Positions 46,362-54,142 of a stretch of DNA of 64,000 bases are shown piece after piece. A program made the translations under genes and the position numbers. The stretch covers positions 124,001 to 188,000 of the forward strand of contig NZ_LQOU01000015.1 of assembly GCF_002102155.1 (NCBI RefSeq), written 5' to 3'. The notes below the pieces were generated by a model. It had not been told where the DNA came from. It saw only the letters and a list, made by a program, of their open reading frames with translations, and did not search any database. This DNA is from Mycobacterium europaeum (lineage in GTDB: Bacteria > Actinomycetota > Actinomycetes > Mycobacteriales > Mycobacteriaceae). Every line of letters begins with the position of its first letter. The stretch's first letter is position 1.

Positions 46362-47198
46362 ATGTCATCTTCGCTCGGCGACGTGCTCGCCACATTGGAA
46401 CTCGAAAGGGTCGGCCAGTGGCTCTTCGTCGGGCAGCAGCTGCCCGCGCCCGCCAACCACATTCTGGGCGGGCATATTTCGGCTCAGGCCTTATTGGCGG
46501 CAAGCCGCACCGCGCCGGGTCGCCTACCGCACAGCGTCCACACGTACTTTCTCCGCCCCGGCGATTCACGTCGGCCGGTGGACTTCGAAGTTGTCGACCT
46601 CCAAGAAGGCCGGACTTTCTCGGCGCGACGGGTCACTGCGCGCCAAGACGACAAGGTTCTGATGGAAGCGATGTCCTCGTTCAAAGCCACCGACTCCGCA
46701 CCCGCTCAGGTCGTCTACCAACCACCCATGCCAAAGGTTCCCAGTCCGGAGTCCTTGCCGTGGGTAGCGCCACACGTGGCCGAGTCCGACGAGGGCTCCC
46801 AAGGGCGGTGGGCGAGCCTGCGCTGGTTCGAGCGCCGGATCGTCGACACCGAGGTCGCTCCACCGGCGCGGGCGCGAATGTGGTGGCGACCCGAAGGGCA
46901 GGTTCCCGATGATCCAGTGCTGACCGCCAGCCTGGTGGCCTATCTGTCGGCGGTGACGTTGACCGAGCCGGCATATGCGGCACGCGGTGGTGTCGGGGCG
47001 TCGGCGCAGCGAGATCATTCCGTGTGGTTCCACGGTTCGGCGGTGTTGTCGGATTGGCTTCTTTACGATCGGTCGTCGCCGAGCAGCGCTGGTTCGCTGG
47101 CGCTGGCCAGTGGGACGATGTTCAACCGCAGCGGCGCGCTGGTGTGCACGGTGGAACAAGAGATGTACTTTCCGCCGCGGGTGGTCGCGCCGGGCTAG
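46362..47198 (+). CDS. tesB: Acyl-CoA thioesterase II (TesB family)
   Basis: The 278-residue protein has two hotdog domains. The first contains ILGGHISAQALLAASRT and HSVHTYFLRPGD; the second begins near WMRP-like MWWRPEG and contains HSVWFH followed by DWLLYDR, the typical TesB tail with GTMFNRSGALVCTVEQE. The enzyme releases free fatty acid from acyl-CoA. The second-domain substitution around AYLSAVTLTEPA should be compared with the catalytic Asp-Thr-Gln triad, since the usual Asp is not obvious. Downstream of CobW by 26 bases, but no functional link is known. Confidence 0.88.
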   Translation: MSSSLGDVLATLELERVGQWLFVGQQLPAPANHILGGHISAQALLAASRTAPGRLPHSVHTYFLRPGDSRRPVDFEVVDLQEGRTFSARRVTARQDDKVLMEAMSSFKATDSAPAQVVYQPPMPKVPSPESLPWVAPHVAESDEGSQGRWASLRWFERRIVDTEVAPPARARMWWRPEGQVPDDPVLTASLVAYLSAVTLTEPAYAARGGVGASAQRDHSVWFHGSAVLSDWLLYDRSSPSSAGSLALASGTMFNRSGALVCTVEQEMYFPPRVVAPG

Positions 47199-47244
47199 GC
47201 GGACGATCGACGATGCGTCGTCAATGACCCTGCAGCGCAACACT

Positions 47245-47265
47245 ATTCGTCACTGTGACGTATTG
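47245..47265. promoter_or_regulatory. 13-base palindrome, copy 1, in a repeated 21-base context
   Basis: CGTCAC-T-GTGACG (47248-47260) lies inside a stretch that recurs at 47922-47942 with only the central base changed. An inverted half site, GTGACGAAT, is found at 47313-47321. The location upstream of two small genes suggests an operator. Confidence 0.55.
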
Positions 47266-47418
47266 CCCGGCGGTGGGCGCGGGGAAGGCGGACGGGGGAC
47301 AGGACCCCCGGTGTGACGAATGTCAACCGACGACAGTGACGCGGGTCATAGCCCGATCAGTGCCGAACGGGTCATGCTGGCCGTTCGTTTGCTTATCTAT
47401 CTAATGGCTGGGAGCGCG

Positions 47419-47649
47419 ATGGCCGACCTCGACTTCGCCTATGACCTGACACTCGACGAGGCGCGCAGACGCAGCGCGATGTTCGCCGCGATCGGTGACG
47501 ACTATGACCCGATCGCGGTGCTCGGCGCGGAACAGAAGGCCTACGAAATGCTGTACTCGAACCTGGACGAGGAGCAGCAACGGGTCTATGACGAGTTGGT
47601 CCGCGCCGGCGTGCTGCCCGAACGGACGACTGCTCGTGTTACCGATTGA
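47419..47649 (+). CDS. Small helical protein, DUF6400-like
   Basis: The 76-residue acidic protein reads as a helical small domain: YDLTLDEARRRSAMFAAIGDDYDPIAVLGAEQKAYEMLYSNLDEEQQRVYDELVRAGVLP is split by Asp/Pro turns. The pattern reminds me of the actinobacterial DUF6400 family, but this is recall without alignment. ATG 47419 is chosen because GGGAG lies ten bases upstream; a start at 47320 would add 33 residues including an odd hydrophobic stretch. The next gene overlaps its 3' end. Function unknown. Confidence 0.6.
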   Translation: MADLDFAYDLTLDEARRRSAMFAAIGDDYDPIAVLGAEQKAYEMLYSNLDEEQQRVYDELVRAGVLPERTTARVTD

Positions 47650-47878
47650 TCCGACCGCCGACCGTGGCCGCCGCGCATGGCTGCCTTGTCCGCGCTGCGA
47701 ACACGGCGCCAAATGCGGTGAGTGCCGAAGTAGCCGCAACTGCGATACGCACTGGCAATACCTCCTGAGCAACAAGGGCACCCTGGTGCACTTGCAGTGC
47801 TCAGATTGCGGCCACCTCTGGTCGACGGACACGCATCGCCGCACGCGCCCCAAGCGCTGGGGGCACAAGTTGAACTAG
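47636..47878 (+). CDS. Small zinc-ribbon-like protein, 80 aa
   Basis: This 80-residue protein has cysteines arranged in pairs: CPRC, CGEC, a single Cys in RNCDTHW, and CSDCGHLW, the spacing of a zinc ribbon, with a basic C-terminus (HRRTRPKRWGHK). GTG 47636 overlaps the upstream gene by 14 bases; the same frame is open further upstream but only as the shadow of that gene. Overlap and shared small size suggest the two are a functional pair, perhaps nucleic-acid or ribosome associated. I do not know a characterised homologue. Confidence 0.65.
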   Translation: MLPIDPTADRGRRAWLPCPRCEHGAKCGECRSSRNCDTHWQYLLSNKGTLVHLQCSDCGHLWSTDTHRRTRPKRWGHKLN

Positions 47879-47921
47879 GGCGGTGACCGCCTGCATCCGA
47901 ATAGCCCTGCGCCGCACCATA

Positions 47922-47942
47922 ATTCGTCACAGTGACGTATTG
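47922..47942. promoter_or_regulatory. 13-base palindrome, copy 2
   Basis: CGTCAC-A-GTGACG (47925-47937) is the second copy of the element at 47245-47265, in the same orientation and with the same flanks (ATT before, TATTG after). It lies 43 bases after the zinc-ribbon gene and upstream of a doubtful open frame. Confidence 0.55.
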
Positions 47943-47970
47943 ACGGCGATGGGCGGGGAGGAGAGGGTCG

Positions 47971-48255
47971 GTGCCGTATCGACCGGTGGCCCGGCCGCGG
48001 ACAGGTGAATGCCCCGGCGGCCGGGTCATTGCCCTGATCGTTGACGCCTACCATCACGCCGGTCGCGCCGGGCGGGCGTCTCGTCACGCGCTTGGAGAAC
48101 TCGCCGGCGTTCCAAACCGCCTGGTGAGCCGCTCGATGTGGGCGGCTGGCAGTGCATTCGCGCGAACGCGCTGGCCGCGTTATGCCGATAAGCGACATTA
48201 TGTCAAGAACGAAGACGCTAAGCCGACTGACTTCCGTTCCTCACAAATTCGCTAG
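47971..48255 (+). CDS. Doubtful hypothetical protein, 94 aa
   Basis: A GTG at 47971 with a GGAGGAGAG sequence upstream opens a 94-residue basic frame. A middle segment (LIVDAYHHAGRAGRASRHALGELAGVPNRL) could form a helix-turn-helix. Codon choice is typical only in the first two thirds. No family is recognised, so it may be a decayed regulator or no gene. Its position behind the second palindrome copy is the main reason to list it. Confidence 0.3.
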   Translation: MPYRPVARPRTGECPGGRVIALIVDAYHHAGRAGRASRHALGELAGVPNRLVSRSMWAAGSAFARTRWPRYADKRHYVKNEDAKPTDFRSSQIR

Positions 48256-48301
48256 TGCAGAAGCGTGATTTCGCATCGTGAAACTTCGGCCCCACTTGGG
48301 G

Positions 48302-48961
48302 TTACGTGTGGGCGGGGCTCGCTGCGTCACCGAGTTGAGCTATAAGCGGTCCGGTTTCACACAGGGTCGCGCCGATGTTCGTCATCTCAGCTCGGCCGCG
48401 CTCGTCAAGTCCGGAGATCGCGTCTGCGACGACCACGATTCGGTAGTCACGTTCGCTTGCCTCGTAGACCGTCGCGCGGGGGCAGTTTGCATAGTTGCAT
48501 CCGGCGACCACGACGGTGTCGACGTGGTTGGCGTTCAGGTGCTCTTCGAGTGGGGTGCCGAAAAACGCCCCCCACCGGGGTTTGTAGAGGACGATTTCGC
48601 GATCGCCAAGTAATTGGGCGCCCCCGGACAGAAGTAGGGCGTCGTCGAGTTCGACGCCAGGGCGCGGCGTAAGGCCAGTTGCAAGCAACCGGCCCGGTGT
48701 TCCGGGCCTCAGGATTGGGATCGGGCCGCTGACGAGATTCTTGCGCACGGGCTCGGCGTTGCTGCCATCGCCGGAGTAGAGCCGCACGATGTGTACTATC
48801 GGCAGGCTGGCATCACGAAATGCAGTGCATAGGGAGCCTATCCGCGGTACGGCCGCTGATGTACCCGCAATCTCGATTGTTCCCCCATCAAGCGTGTCGA
48901 CCTGCACATCGATCGTCACAAGCACCGCCGACTCGAAGTGCGGCTCGATCAACGATGACAT
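48302..48961 (-). CDS. Isochorismatase-family cysteine hydrolase
   Basis: The 219-residue protein has the isochorismatase-like triad Asp18 (TIDVQ), Lys127 (YKPRWGAFFGT) and Cys160 (NYANCPRATVYEA). A nucleophilic cysteine marks it as an amidohydrolase (nicotinamidase, N-carbamoyl or biuret-type) rather than a true isochorismatase, which has Gly or Ala at that place. It is cytosolic. It lies alone between the small-gene cluster and the oxidoreductase/hydrolase genes. The substrate cannot be predicted. Confidence 0.88.
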   Translation of the reverse strand: MSSLIEPHFESAVLVTIDVQVDTLDGGTIEIAGTSAAVPRIGSLCTAFRDASLPIVHIVRLYSGDGSNAEPVRKNLVSGPIPILRPGTPGRLLATGLTPRPGVELDDALLLSGGAQLLGDREIVLYKPRWGAFFGTPLEEHLNANHVDTVVVAGCNYANCPRATVYEASERDYRIVVVADAISGLDERGRAEMTNIGATLCETGPLIAQLGDAASPAHT

Positions 48962-49037
48962 CTCTCAAGCTTAAGAAACTGCAGGGCGAGCAACCCAAGC
49001 GGGGACGGTTGACCTTGCGGCTTGATCGATGGGTCGT

Positions 49038-49979
49038 TTATCCGGGCAGGATGATGAGCTTGCCCCGTTTGGCAGTTCCGTGTTGTTCCATTTGGGTCAG
49101 TGCTGGAATCGCTTCTGAAAGCGGCACCGCTTGAGCGACGGGTAGTCGGAGGTGACCGTCGGCGGCGGCTTGCGCGATCGCTTCGATATCGGCGGTGACC
49201 ACTTGCGCGATCACGACTTGGAATGGACCGGGCAGGGCGCTTCTGGCGATGTTGGCTGGACTGGGCTTGACGCTCACGATGCGACCGTGCGGTGCCAATA
49301 TCTTGCGGGCCTTGCTGATCGGCAGCTTGCCGGCGGCGTCGAGGACGACGTCGAACCGTTGTGTGATCGCGGTCGGGTCGAAGTCGAAGTCGACGATGGG
49401 ATCGATACCGAGCGCGCGTGCCTCGTCGGCGGAGCCGGCGCGACAGCTTCCGCCCACCGAAGCCCCTTGGGCGGACGCGAGTTGGAGGGCGGAGCGGCCG
49501 ACGGCCCCCAGGCTCGCGTGTACGAACACCGACTCGCCGGGCCGCAGCTGCGCCTTGGTGAACAGGGCTTGATATGCGGTCCCGGCGGCGATGGGAATGG
49601 CGGCTGCCGCCTCGAAGGACAGGCCAGCGGGTTTCTTCACCACAGCTTTTTGTTCGGCGACGACCACGTCGGCGAACGCACCCGACTCCTTGATCGAGGC
49701 GCCGCCAAGCACCTCATCACCCGCCTGCAGCCGAGTGACGTTATCGCCGACGGCTTCGACGATGCCGGCGAAGTCATAGCCCATCGCGCGTGGAAAGCTG
49801 CGGCCGGTAACCATTTTCATCTTGCCGTTGCGGATCCCGAAGTCCATCGGGTTGACGGAGGCCGCTCGAACCCGAACACGGACGTCGTCGGCGCCCAGCT
49901 TTCTGGGCTCGAAGTCTTCGAGCTGCATCACCTCGGGTCCGCCGTATTGGTGGTACTGAATGCGCTGCAGTGTGGGCAT
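49038..49979 (-). CDS. NADPH:quinone reductase-like MDR oxidoreductase
   Basis: The 313-residue protein is a zinc-independent medium-chain reductase. It has the N-terminal GroES-like fold with ASVNPMDFGIRNG and GYDFAGIVEAVGD, and the cofactor domain with VFVHASLGAVGRSALQLA (NADPH binding). No structural zinc cysteines are present. It reduces quinones or enones. ATG 49979 has GGAG upstream and gives family length; earlier in-frame codons lie in the neighbouring gene. With the hydrolase gene behind it and the SDR remnant it forms a cluster next to a divergent TetR. Confidence 0.88.
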   Translation of the reverse strand: MPTLQRIQYHQYGGPEVMQLEDFEPRKLGADDVRVRVRAASVNPMDFGIRNGKMKMVTGRSFPRAMGYDFAGIVEAVGDNVTRLQAGDEVLGGASIKESGAFADVVVAEQKAVVKKPAGLSFEAAAAIPIAAGTAYQALFTKAQLRPGESVFVHASLGAVGRSALQLASAQGASVGGSCRAGSADEARALGIDPIVDFDFDPTAITQRFDVVLDAAGKLPISKARKILAPHGRIVSVKPSPANIARSALPGPFQVVIAQVVTADIEAIAQAAADGHLRLPVAQAVPLSEAIPALTQMEQHGTAKRGKLIILPG

Positions 49980-50016
49980 CTGGGTTCTCCAATCGGTGAT
50001 GTCGAACGTGCGGTGT

Positions 50017-50949
50017 TTAGAGGTGGAGGGGTAGTGCCAGAACGGATGCGAGGAATGCCAGCGTGGTCTGGTGCAGCGGCGCTGCGTTGAAGTGTGGCGA
50101 TCCGTGATCGCCGCCGGCGATCTCGACCAGCTCCGCTCGGGCACCCGCGTCGGTGAGCGCGCGATACAGGCGACGGCTCTGCTCTATGCCGACACGACGG
50201 TCGTGGTCACCGTGCACGATCAGGAAGGGCGGCGCGCCGGGGTGCGCGAGATGGCACAGGTTTGCGCGTTCCACGGCGTCGGGCCGGCTGGAGGGCACGA
50301 ACCCGAAAAAGCGCGCCAGTGTGCTGTCGGGACCCTCCATCAATTCGATGGCGTCGCGGTGTGCGTCCTGATCGTGTCGAAGAAAATCGGTGGGTGCGTA
50401 GTGCTCCACGACGCCGGCGAGTCGGCAGGACACCTTGGCGTACGGTTCGATGCGGCCGACCAAGTCGCTGCTGTCGCCGGCCAATGCGACGGCGCTGATG
50501 AGGTAAGCGCCTGCGCTGGAACCGAATCCAACGATGCGCTCGGCATCGAATCCGTAACGGTCGGCGTTGGCCCGCACCCATCGCACGGCGGCGGCGACAT
50601 CCTGGACGGCGGCGGGAAAGACGGCCTCACCGCTGAGTCGGTACTGAACCGACACCACGGCCAGACCTGCCTCAAGGAGAAATCTCCATGGCCCCATTTG
50701 CTTGATACCGGTGAAGAATCCCCCCGGATGCGCGTACACCACAACGGGAACCGGTGTCGTCACCCGACGCGCTGGGATGTGCAGATCCATGGTGAGCGGC
50801 CGAAATCCGATAACGGTGGCATACGTGCGATCCAGATGGCTTGCTACCCTGGGGAAGAGCTCGACCGGTGCCAACGTGTCGAATTCGGGTCGGATCAAGG
50901 TCGAGATCATCTCATCAGGGATGTCGACGGGCATACCGACAATGTGCAT
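50017..50949 (-). CDS. Alpha/beta hydrolase (BD-FAE/HSL-like esterase)
   Basis: The 310-residue enzyme has YAHPGGFF in place of the HGGG oxyanion motif, the nucleophile elbow GSSAG (in IVGFGSSAGAYL), the acid in HGDHDRRV and the catalytic histidine in GGDHGSPHF. It hydrolyses esters. ATG 50949 has GGAAG just upstream. It sits between the SDR remnant and the quinone reductase gene on the same strand, 37 bases from the latter, so the three once formed one operon under the nearby TetR. Confidence 0.87.
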   Translation of the reverse strand: MHIVGMPVDIPDEMISTLIRPEFDTLAPVELFPRVASHLDRTYATVIGFRPLTMDLHIPARRVTTPVPVVVYAHPGGFFTGIKQMGPWRFLLEAGLAVVSVQYRLSGEAVFPAAVQDVAAAVRWVRANADRYGFDAERIVGFGSSAGAYLISAVALAGDSSDLVGRIEPYAKVSCRLAGVVEHYAPTDFLRHDQDAHRDAIELMEGPDSTLARFFGFVPSSRPDAVERANLCHLAHPGAPPFLIVHGDHDRRVGIEQSRRLYRALTDAGARAELVEIAGGDHGSPHFNAAPLHQTTLAFLASVLALPLHL

Positions 50950-50950
50950 C

Positions 50951-51258
50951 TCAAGCTTCCTTTCGAAATATGCCGCAGCAGAGTGAATTTCCGTTCGATT
51001 GATTGTGCGCTGCGGTCTCTACGAGAGCGCGGCTGAACAGCCAGCCGAACATGTTGACCGACAACGATCTCGGAGTCCGCGAGCGAACTGTGCGCGGCAA
51101 AGCTCGGCGGCCAGCGCCTCCAGGCGATCTTTGCGGCGCAACACCAGAACGACGTTGACGCGGGCTGAGTTGAGATGGCGTGCGAATTGCTCTCCAATAC
51201 CCGAGGACGCCCCCTTCACGACCGCGTAATCCCCATGCACGACGCGAAGATCCTTCAT
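50951..51258 (-). pseudogene. Remnant of a short-chain dehydrogenase (SDR)
   Basis: From ATG 51258 the sequence reads like the first 50 residues of an SDR (YAVVKGASSGIGEQFARHLN followed by a VLVLRRKDRLEALAAEL strand-helix unit), then loses similarity and stops at 51019. In another frame further on, VNMFGWLFSRALVE, an internal SDR helix-like piece, appears before the hydrolase gene. An internal deletion with frameshift is the simplest explanation. Even the nucleotide motif has Lys where Thr is normal. It lies in the operon position between a TetR and the hydrolase/reductase genes. Confidence 0.6.
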
Positions 51259-51318
51259 TCCAGTTCCCGTCTGCCTGGTGGGCGATCGCCGCGGGCAACC
51301 CCACGACGCTGGGCAGTA

Positions 51319-51333
51319 TGACACCGAGTGTCA
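51319..51333. promoter_or_regulatory. Operator palindrome 1 before TetR (51395)
   Basis: TGACAC-CGA-GTGTCA is a perfect 6-base inverted repeat between the TetR gene and the divergent SDR remnant operon. A second partly matching site lies 31 bases further on. Confidence 0.7.
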
Positions 51334-51349
51334 TCACACTACACCATCA

Positions 51350-51364
51350 CGGCACTTGGTGTCA
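51350..51364. promoter_or_regulatory. Operator palindrome 2 before TetR (51395)
   Basis: CGGCAC-TTG-GTGTCA matches the first operator at most arm positions and is 31 bases (three turns) downstream, 30 bases before the TetR ATG. The pair suggests cooperative binding and autorepression. Confidence 0.6.
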
Positions 51365-51394
51365 TCCGGTCGGCGTGGACTCTAGAATGCGGAT

Positions 51395-51967
51395 ATGAGC
51401 CGGTGGGAGCCCAACGCGGCCGCGCGGTTGGAAGTTGCCGCAGTCGAGCTGTTCGCCGACCGCGGATACGACAACGTCACAGTGGTCGAGATCGCTGAGC
51501 GCGCGGGATTGACCAAACGCACCTTCTTTCGTCACTTCGCCGACAAACGCGAGATTCTCTTCCGCGGCCAGGACGCCTACCGCGAAATGTTCGCTGCGGC
51601 TATCGCAAGTGCCCCTGCTGACGCCACCCCGATGCAAGCGGTGGGCGCAGCACTGACCGGATTCGCAGCAAGCTTCGCCCGCGACCGCCGAGAATTTCTG
51701 GCCAAACGTCAGGCGGTCATCGCCAGCAGTTTGGAATTGAAGGAGCGCGACCTCCTTAAGGCCGCCGCTTTGACCGCAGCGATGGCCGAGGCATTGGTCA
51801 AACGCGGGGTACAACCGCCCATCGCGAACCTGGCCGCCCAGGTCGGCGCGCTCGCCTACGGCGATGCCTTTCAACGCTGGCTGCAGCCCGGGAATCGCAC
51901 ATCGATGGCCAAGCTGGCCGAGAAGGCGCTGCGAGACCAGGGCTCGGCAATTGACGCGCTGCGCTGA
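51395..51967 (+). CDS. TetR family regulator
   Basis: The 190-residue regulator has a TetR DNA-binding domain (about residues 8-55, LTKRTFFRHFADKREIL) and a C-terminal TetR ligand domain with many alanines. It is divergent from the reductase/hydrolase/SDR-remnant cluster, with paired TGACAC palindromes between them, so it most likely controls that cluster and itself. A copy of the interspersed 35-base repeat begins 32 bases after its stop. Confidence 0.87.
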   Translation: MSRWEPNAAARLEVAAVELFADRGYDNVTVVEIAERAGLTKRTFFRHFADKREILFRGQDAYREMFAAAIASAPADATPMQAVGAALTGFAASFARDRREFLAKRQAVIASSLELKERDLLKAAALTAAMAEALVKRGVQPPIANLAAQVGALAYGDAFQRWLQPGNRTSMAKLAEKALRDQGSAIDALR

Positions 51968-51999
51968 ATGCCCTTGGGTCCACGGCGACCGCATGACCC

Positions 52000-52035
52000 G
52001 GAATTCGGCGGAATCGAATGTGGCGGATTACCAGT
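52000..52035 (+). repeat. Interspersed short repeat, copy A (divergent)
   Basis: This copy shares GAATCGAAT, GGCGGATTACCAGT with the other three at 53135, 56775 and 60171. It is the most diverged. In one frame all copies read like (Y/F)-x-x-I-x-(Y/C)-GGLP. It lies in the gap after a TetR gene and before a convergent MazF-like gene. Confidence 0.5.
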
Positions 52036-52071
52036 AATAAACTCTCAGGCGGTCATGATGGCGCCCGGCGC

Positions 52072-52383
52072 TCATAGAGCGAGGACGACACGCAGGGCCG
52101 CATCAACGCGGCGCAATTCGTCGAGGCTTAAGAACCCGACGCTCTTGCCGAGCCGGCCCGGGTCGACCGCTGCGGTCTGCTCGGCAAGTACGCGGGTGTT
52201 CACGCCGCCGATTTCAACCCCGGGTCGGAAGCTGGCGGCACGAGCCGACGTAGACGTCGGTGCAACCAGCCAGGTCGACAGCGGTAATTGATCTGACTGG
52301 ACTACTACGGCGTATCGGGAACCGGACTGCTCATGACCGCGACTCCCCCGCGAGGCATGCAAACGAAAGACCTCACCACGCAC
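52072..52383 (-). CDS. MazF/PemK-like toxin (endoribonuclease)
   Basis: The 103-residue protein has the MazF/PemK beta-barrel pattern: an initial GEVFRL strand, the RYAVVVQSDQL strand-turn, TWLVAPTSTSA, and a late RVLAEQTAAVDPGRLGKSVGFLSLDEL helix with the conserved Gln-Thr. MazF enzymes cleave mRNA or tRNA at short sequences when freed of antitoxin. GTG 52383 overlaps the antitoxin gene by 11 bases, the classical antitoxin-first arrangement. The usual N-terminal Arg-Gly-Glu start is kept as VRGEV. Cleavage specificity is unknown. Confidence 0.85.
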   Translation of the reverse strand: MRGEVFRLHASRGSRGHEQSGSRYAVVVQSDQLPLSTWLVAPTSTSARAASFRPGVEIGGVNTRVLAEQTAAVDPGRLGKSVGFLSLDELRRVDAALRVVLAL

Positions 52384-52606
52384 GCAGCGTCTCCATATCG
52401 CGTAGCACCTGCATGGCCTCAGCACGGTCGGACTCGTCTTCGGCAAGCCTTTCCGCCTCGGCGCGAATCGCCGCGTTGGCCTTCCGGCGTGCGGCATCGA
52501 TAAGAGCAGATCGCACGGCTGCGGACACAGCCGTGCCGTCTTTGGTCAAAACCTCCAGCGCCCTCGCGGTGTCCTCGTCGGGCCGGAAGGTAATCGTGTC
52601 AGCCAT
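52373..52606 (-). CDS. MazE-like antitoxin (ribbon-helix-helix)
   Basis: This 77-residue antitoxin has an N-terminal ribbon-helix-helix DNA-binding part (TITFRPDEDTARALEVL, then TAVSAAVRSALIDAARR) and an acidic, alanine-rich C-terminus that should wrap the toxin. ATG 52606 is preferred; the longer frame begins ten residues earlier without a ribosome site. It neutralises and autorepresses the MazF-like toxin downstream, whose start it overlaps. Confidence 0.85.
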   Translation of the reverse strand: MADTITFRPDEDTARALEVLTKDGTAVSAAVRSALIDAARRKANAAIRAEAERLAEDESDRAEAMQVLRDMETLRAW

Positions 52607-52815
52607 AGGAACAGTGTACGACGCTTTGTAAGACAATCACCGGTTCCACGTGAGTGCGGTTTTCACATTGCTGCGGCAGCCCCAGTCAGGGCCACCTCCC
52701 CGGCGTCGGGGTGGTGGGTTCGCGGTTAATGCCGGAGGATGAAAAGCCCTACTATTCGGCTAGCGCAACCAGCCGCAGCACAGTGCCGTCGGCTTCGGGA
52801 GTAAAGGAGTCCAAC

Positions 52816-53064
52816 GTGAAGGCGAGAGTATTGATAACCACGGTCGGTGGTCTAGCGGCAGCCTTGACCGCTGGTGTCATGTGGGCCGCACCATCGGCCT
52901 CGGCTAGCGACTTTTGCGATTCGCTTGGCAATCCCGCGCAAGTTCACGATTGCAACTGCGGTGCCGATAACGTCCCAGGTAGCCCGGAATACCAGCAGTG
53001 CCTGCATGGAACTGCGGCTTCGCCCGGAACGGCCAAGTCCCCGGTACCCGCGCCATCCCCCTGA
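52816..53064 (+). CDS. Small secreted cysteine- and proline-containing protein
   Basis: The 82-residue precursor has a clear Sec signal (basic start, hydrophobic segment about residues 5-25, likely cleavage after AAPSASA near residue 30). The mature part of about 50 residues has four cysteines (DFCD, NCGAD with a preceding Cys, QCLHG) and a proline-rich tail, so it may form two disulfides in the envelope. GTG 52816 has AAAGGAG upstream. I do not recognise the family. It stands alone between a TA module and a lipoprotein gene; a repeat copy follows 70 bases downstream. Confidence 0.7.
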   Translation: MKARVLITTVGGLAAALTAGVMWAAPSASASDFCDSLGNPAQVHDCNCGADNVPGSPEYQQCLHGTAASPGTAKSPVPAPSP

Positions 53065-53134
53065 TCTACCGCGCTCGGCTCGCCACCGGTGCGGTGAACC
53101 GCGAGTGCCCATCCCACCTCCGAGGGCTCGTGGG

Positions 53135-53170
53135 GAATATGCACGAATCAAATATGGAGGGTTACCGGTG
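53135..53170 (+). repeat. Interspersed short repeat, copy B
   Basis: Core words ATATGCACGAATC and ATATGGAGGGTTACCGGTG match copies C and D. Translated in the shared frame it reads YARIKYGGLPV. It lies 70 bases after the small secreted protein gene. Confidence 0.7.
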
Positions 53171-53357
53171 AACTACTCCGTTTTTCCTGATGAATCAGAC
53201 CATGTGTTGGACGGACGCTGACCACAGAGTCCATACTGCATATTGCATCGCTCCCGTTGCCAGCCGCGGACATATCCACAGATTTCGCTTGGCGCCCAAG
53301 GCTTTTCGGTGGCCGTAGACCTGCAATATTTGGAGTTTGATGAACGCCTCATTCGGT

Positions 53358-53966
53358 CTACAGCCCAGATGGTACGGCCTTGCCGTTTACGGCAACCTTG
53401 ACCTGGCCGGTCTTGGGGTTGTACTCGATCGTGCCGTGCTCGAAGTTCGACACGAGCAGATCGTCGACGGCGTTCACGTCGCTGGTCGGAAATCCCAGCG
53501 GACCTGCCGAACCGTTAGTGCCGGTGATCGCGGGCACGCCGTTCGGGTCGCGCGGGACATTCCATGCCTCCCGGAGCTTGCCCGTGGTGATAAACGCGGG
53601 CGTCCCGGGCTTGTCGTTTTTTGCAGTGATCACGCCGCCCTGAAACTGTTGGAATACCAAGCCACTCGCCCGTTTTCCCGCGTTGCGGTCACCCGTCAGC
53701 GGCTTGCCGAGGGCCTTCTTCTGATCCTCGGTTGCCGACGAGTACTTGGCGGCGATCGGGCCGGTCAGGGTCACCTCGACATCGCTCTCCCCGATGAGCT
53801 TGACCTCGGTGGGCTGCGCCGGGGTTGTAGACGTGGAGATGGGGTGCGCACCGACCTGAGGTGGTGCCGACCCGTCGACGCTCTTGCCATTGCTGCAGCC
53901 CACAGCGATTAGCGCGACGGCGGCCAGGCCGACGACTGCCGGGTGGCGGTATGCGATCGTTCTCAT
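53358..53966 (-). CDS. Lipoprotein with LGFP-like repeat
   Basis: The 202-residue protein has a lipoprotein signal with the lipobox ending IAVGC (lipidated Cys24), a flexible Ser/Thr/Pro-rich spacer, and a C-terminal domain including GPLGFPTSD, the core of LGFP repeats found in cell-wall-associated actinobacterial proteins. It is probably anchored in the membrane facing the envelope. Only one LGFP-like unit is clear. Monocistronic, between the small secreted gene and the zeta-toxin module. Confidence 0.83.
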   Translation of the reverse strand: MRTIAYRHPAVVGLAAVALIAVGCSNGKSVDGSAPPQVGAHPISTSTTPAQPTEVKLIGESDVEVTLTGPIAAKYSSATEDQKKALGKPLTGDRNAGKRASGLVFQQFQGGVITAKNDKPGTPAFITTGKLREAWNVPRDPNGVPAITGTNGSAGPLGFPTSDVNAVDDLLVSNFEHGTIEYNPKTGQVKVAVNGKAVPSGL

Positions 53967-54142
53967 AGGCTTCTCCCCCGCGTCTTCCTGTGGTGTGGGT
54001 CAAGTTGCGGCTGACCTACGCGCTCGGCCCCGACGTAACCAACCACGTGAGTGGTGCAGGCCGCCGCGGTGTTCGTGGCTCCGAACGAACTTACGCCCGC
54101 GGTGATAGACGGCAAGCGGCCGCAGCGAGTGGCCTACGCCTT

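Noticed and set aside
53221..53340. TGCATATTGCAT-like short repeat after copy B
   Set aside because: Too short and not repeated elsewhere near a regulator gene; may be chance.
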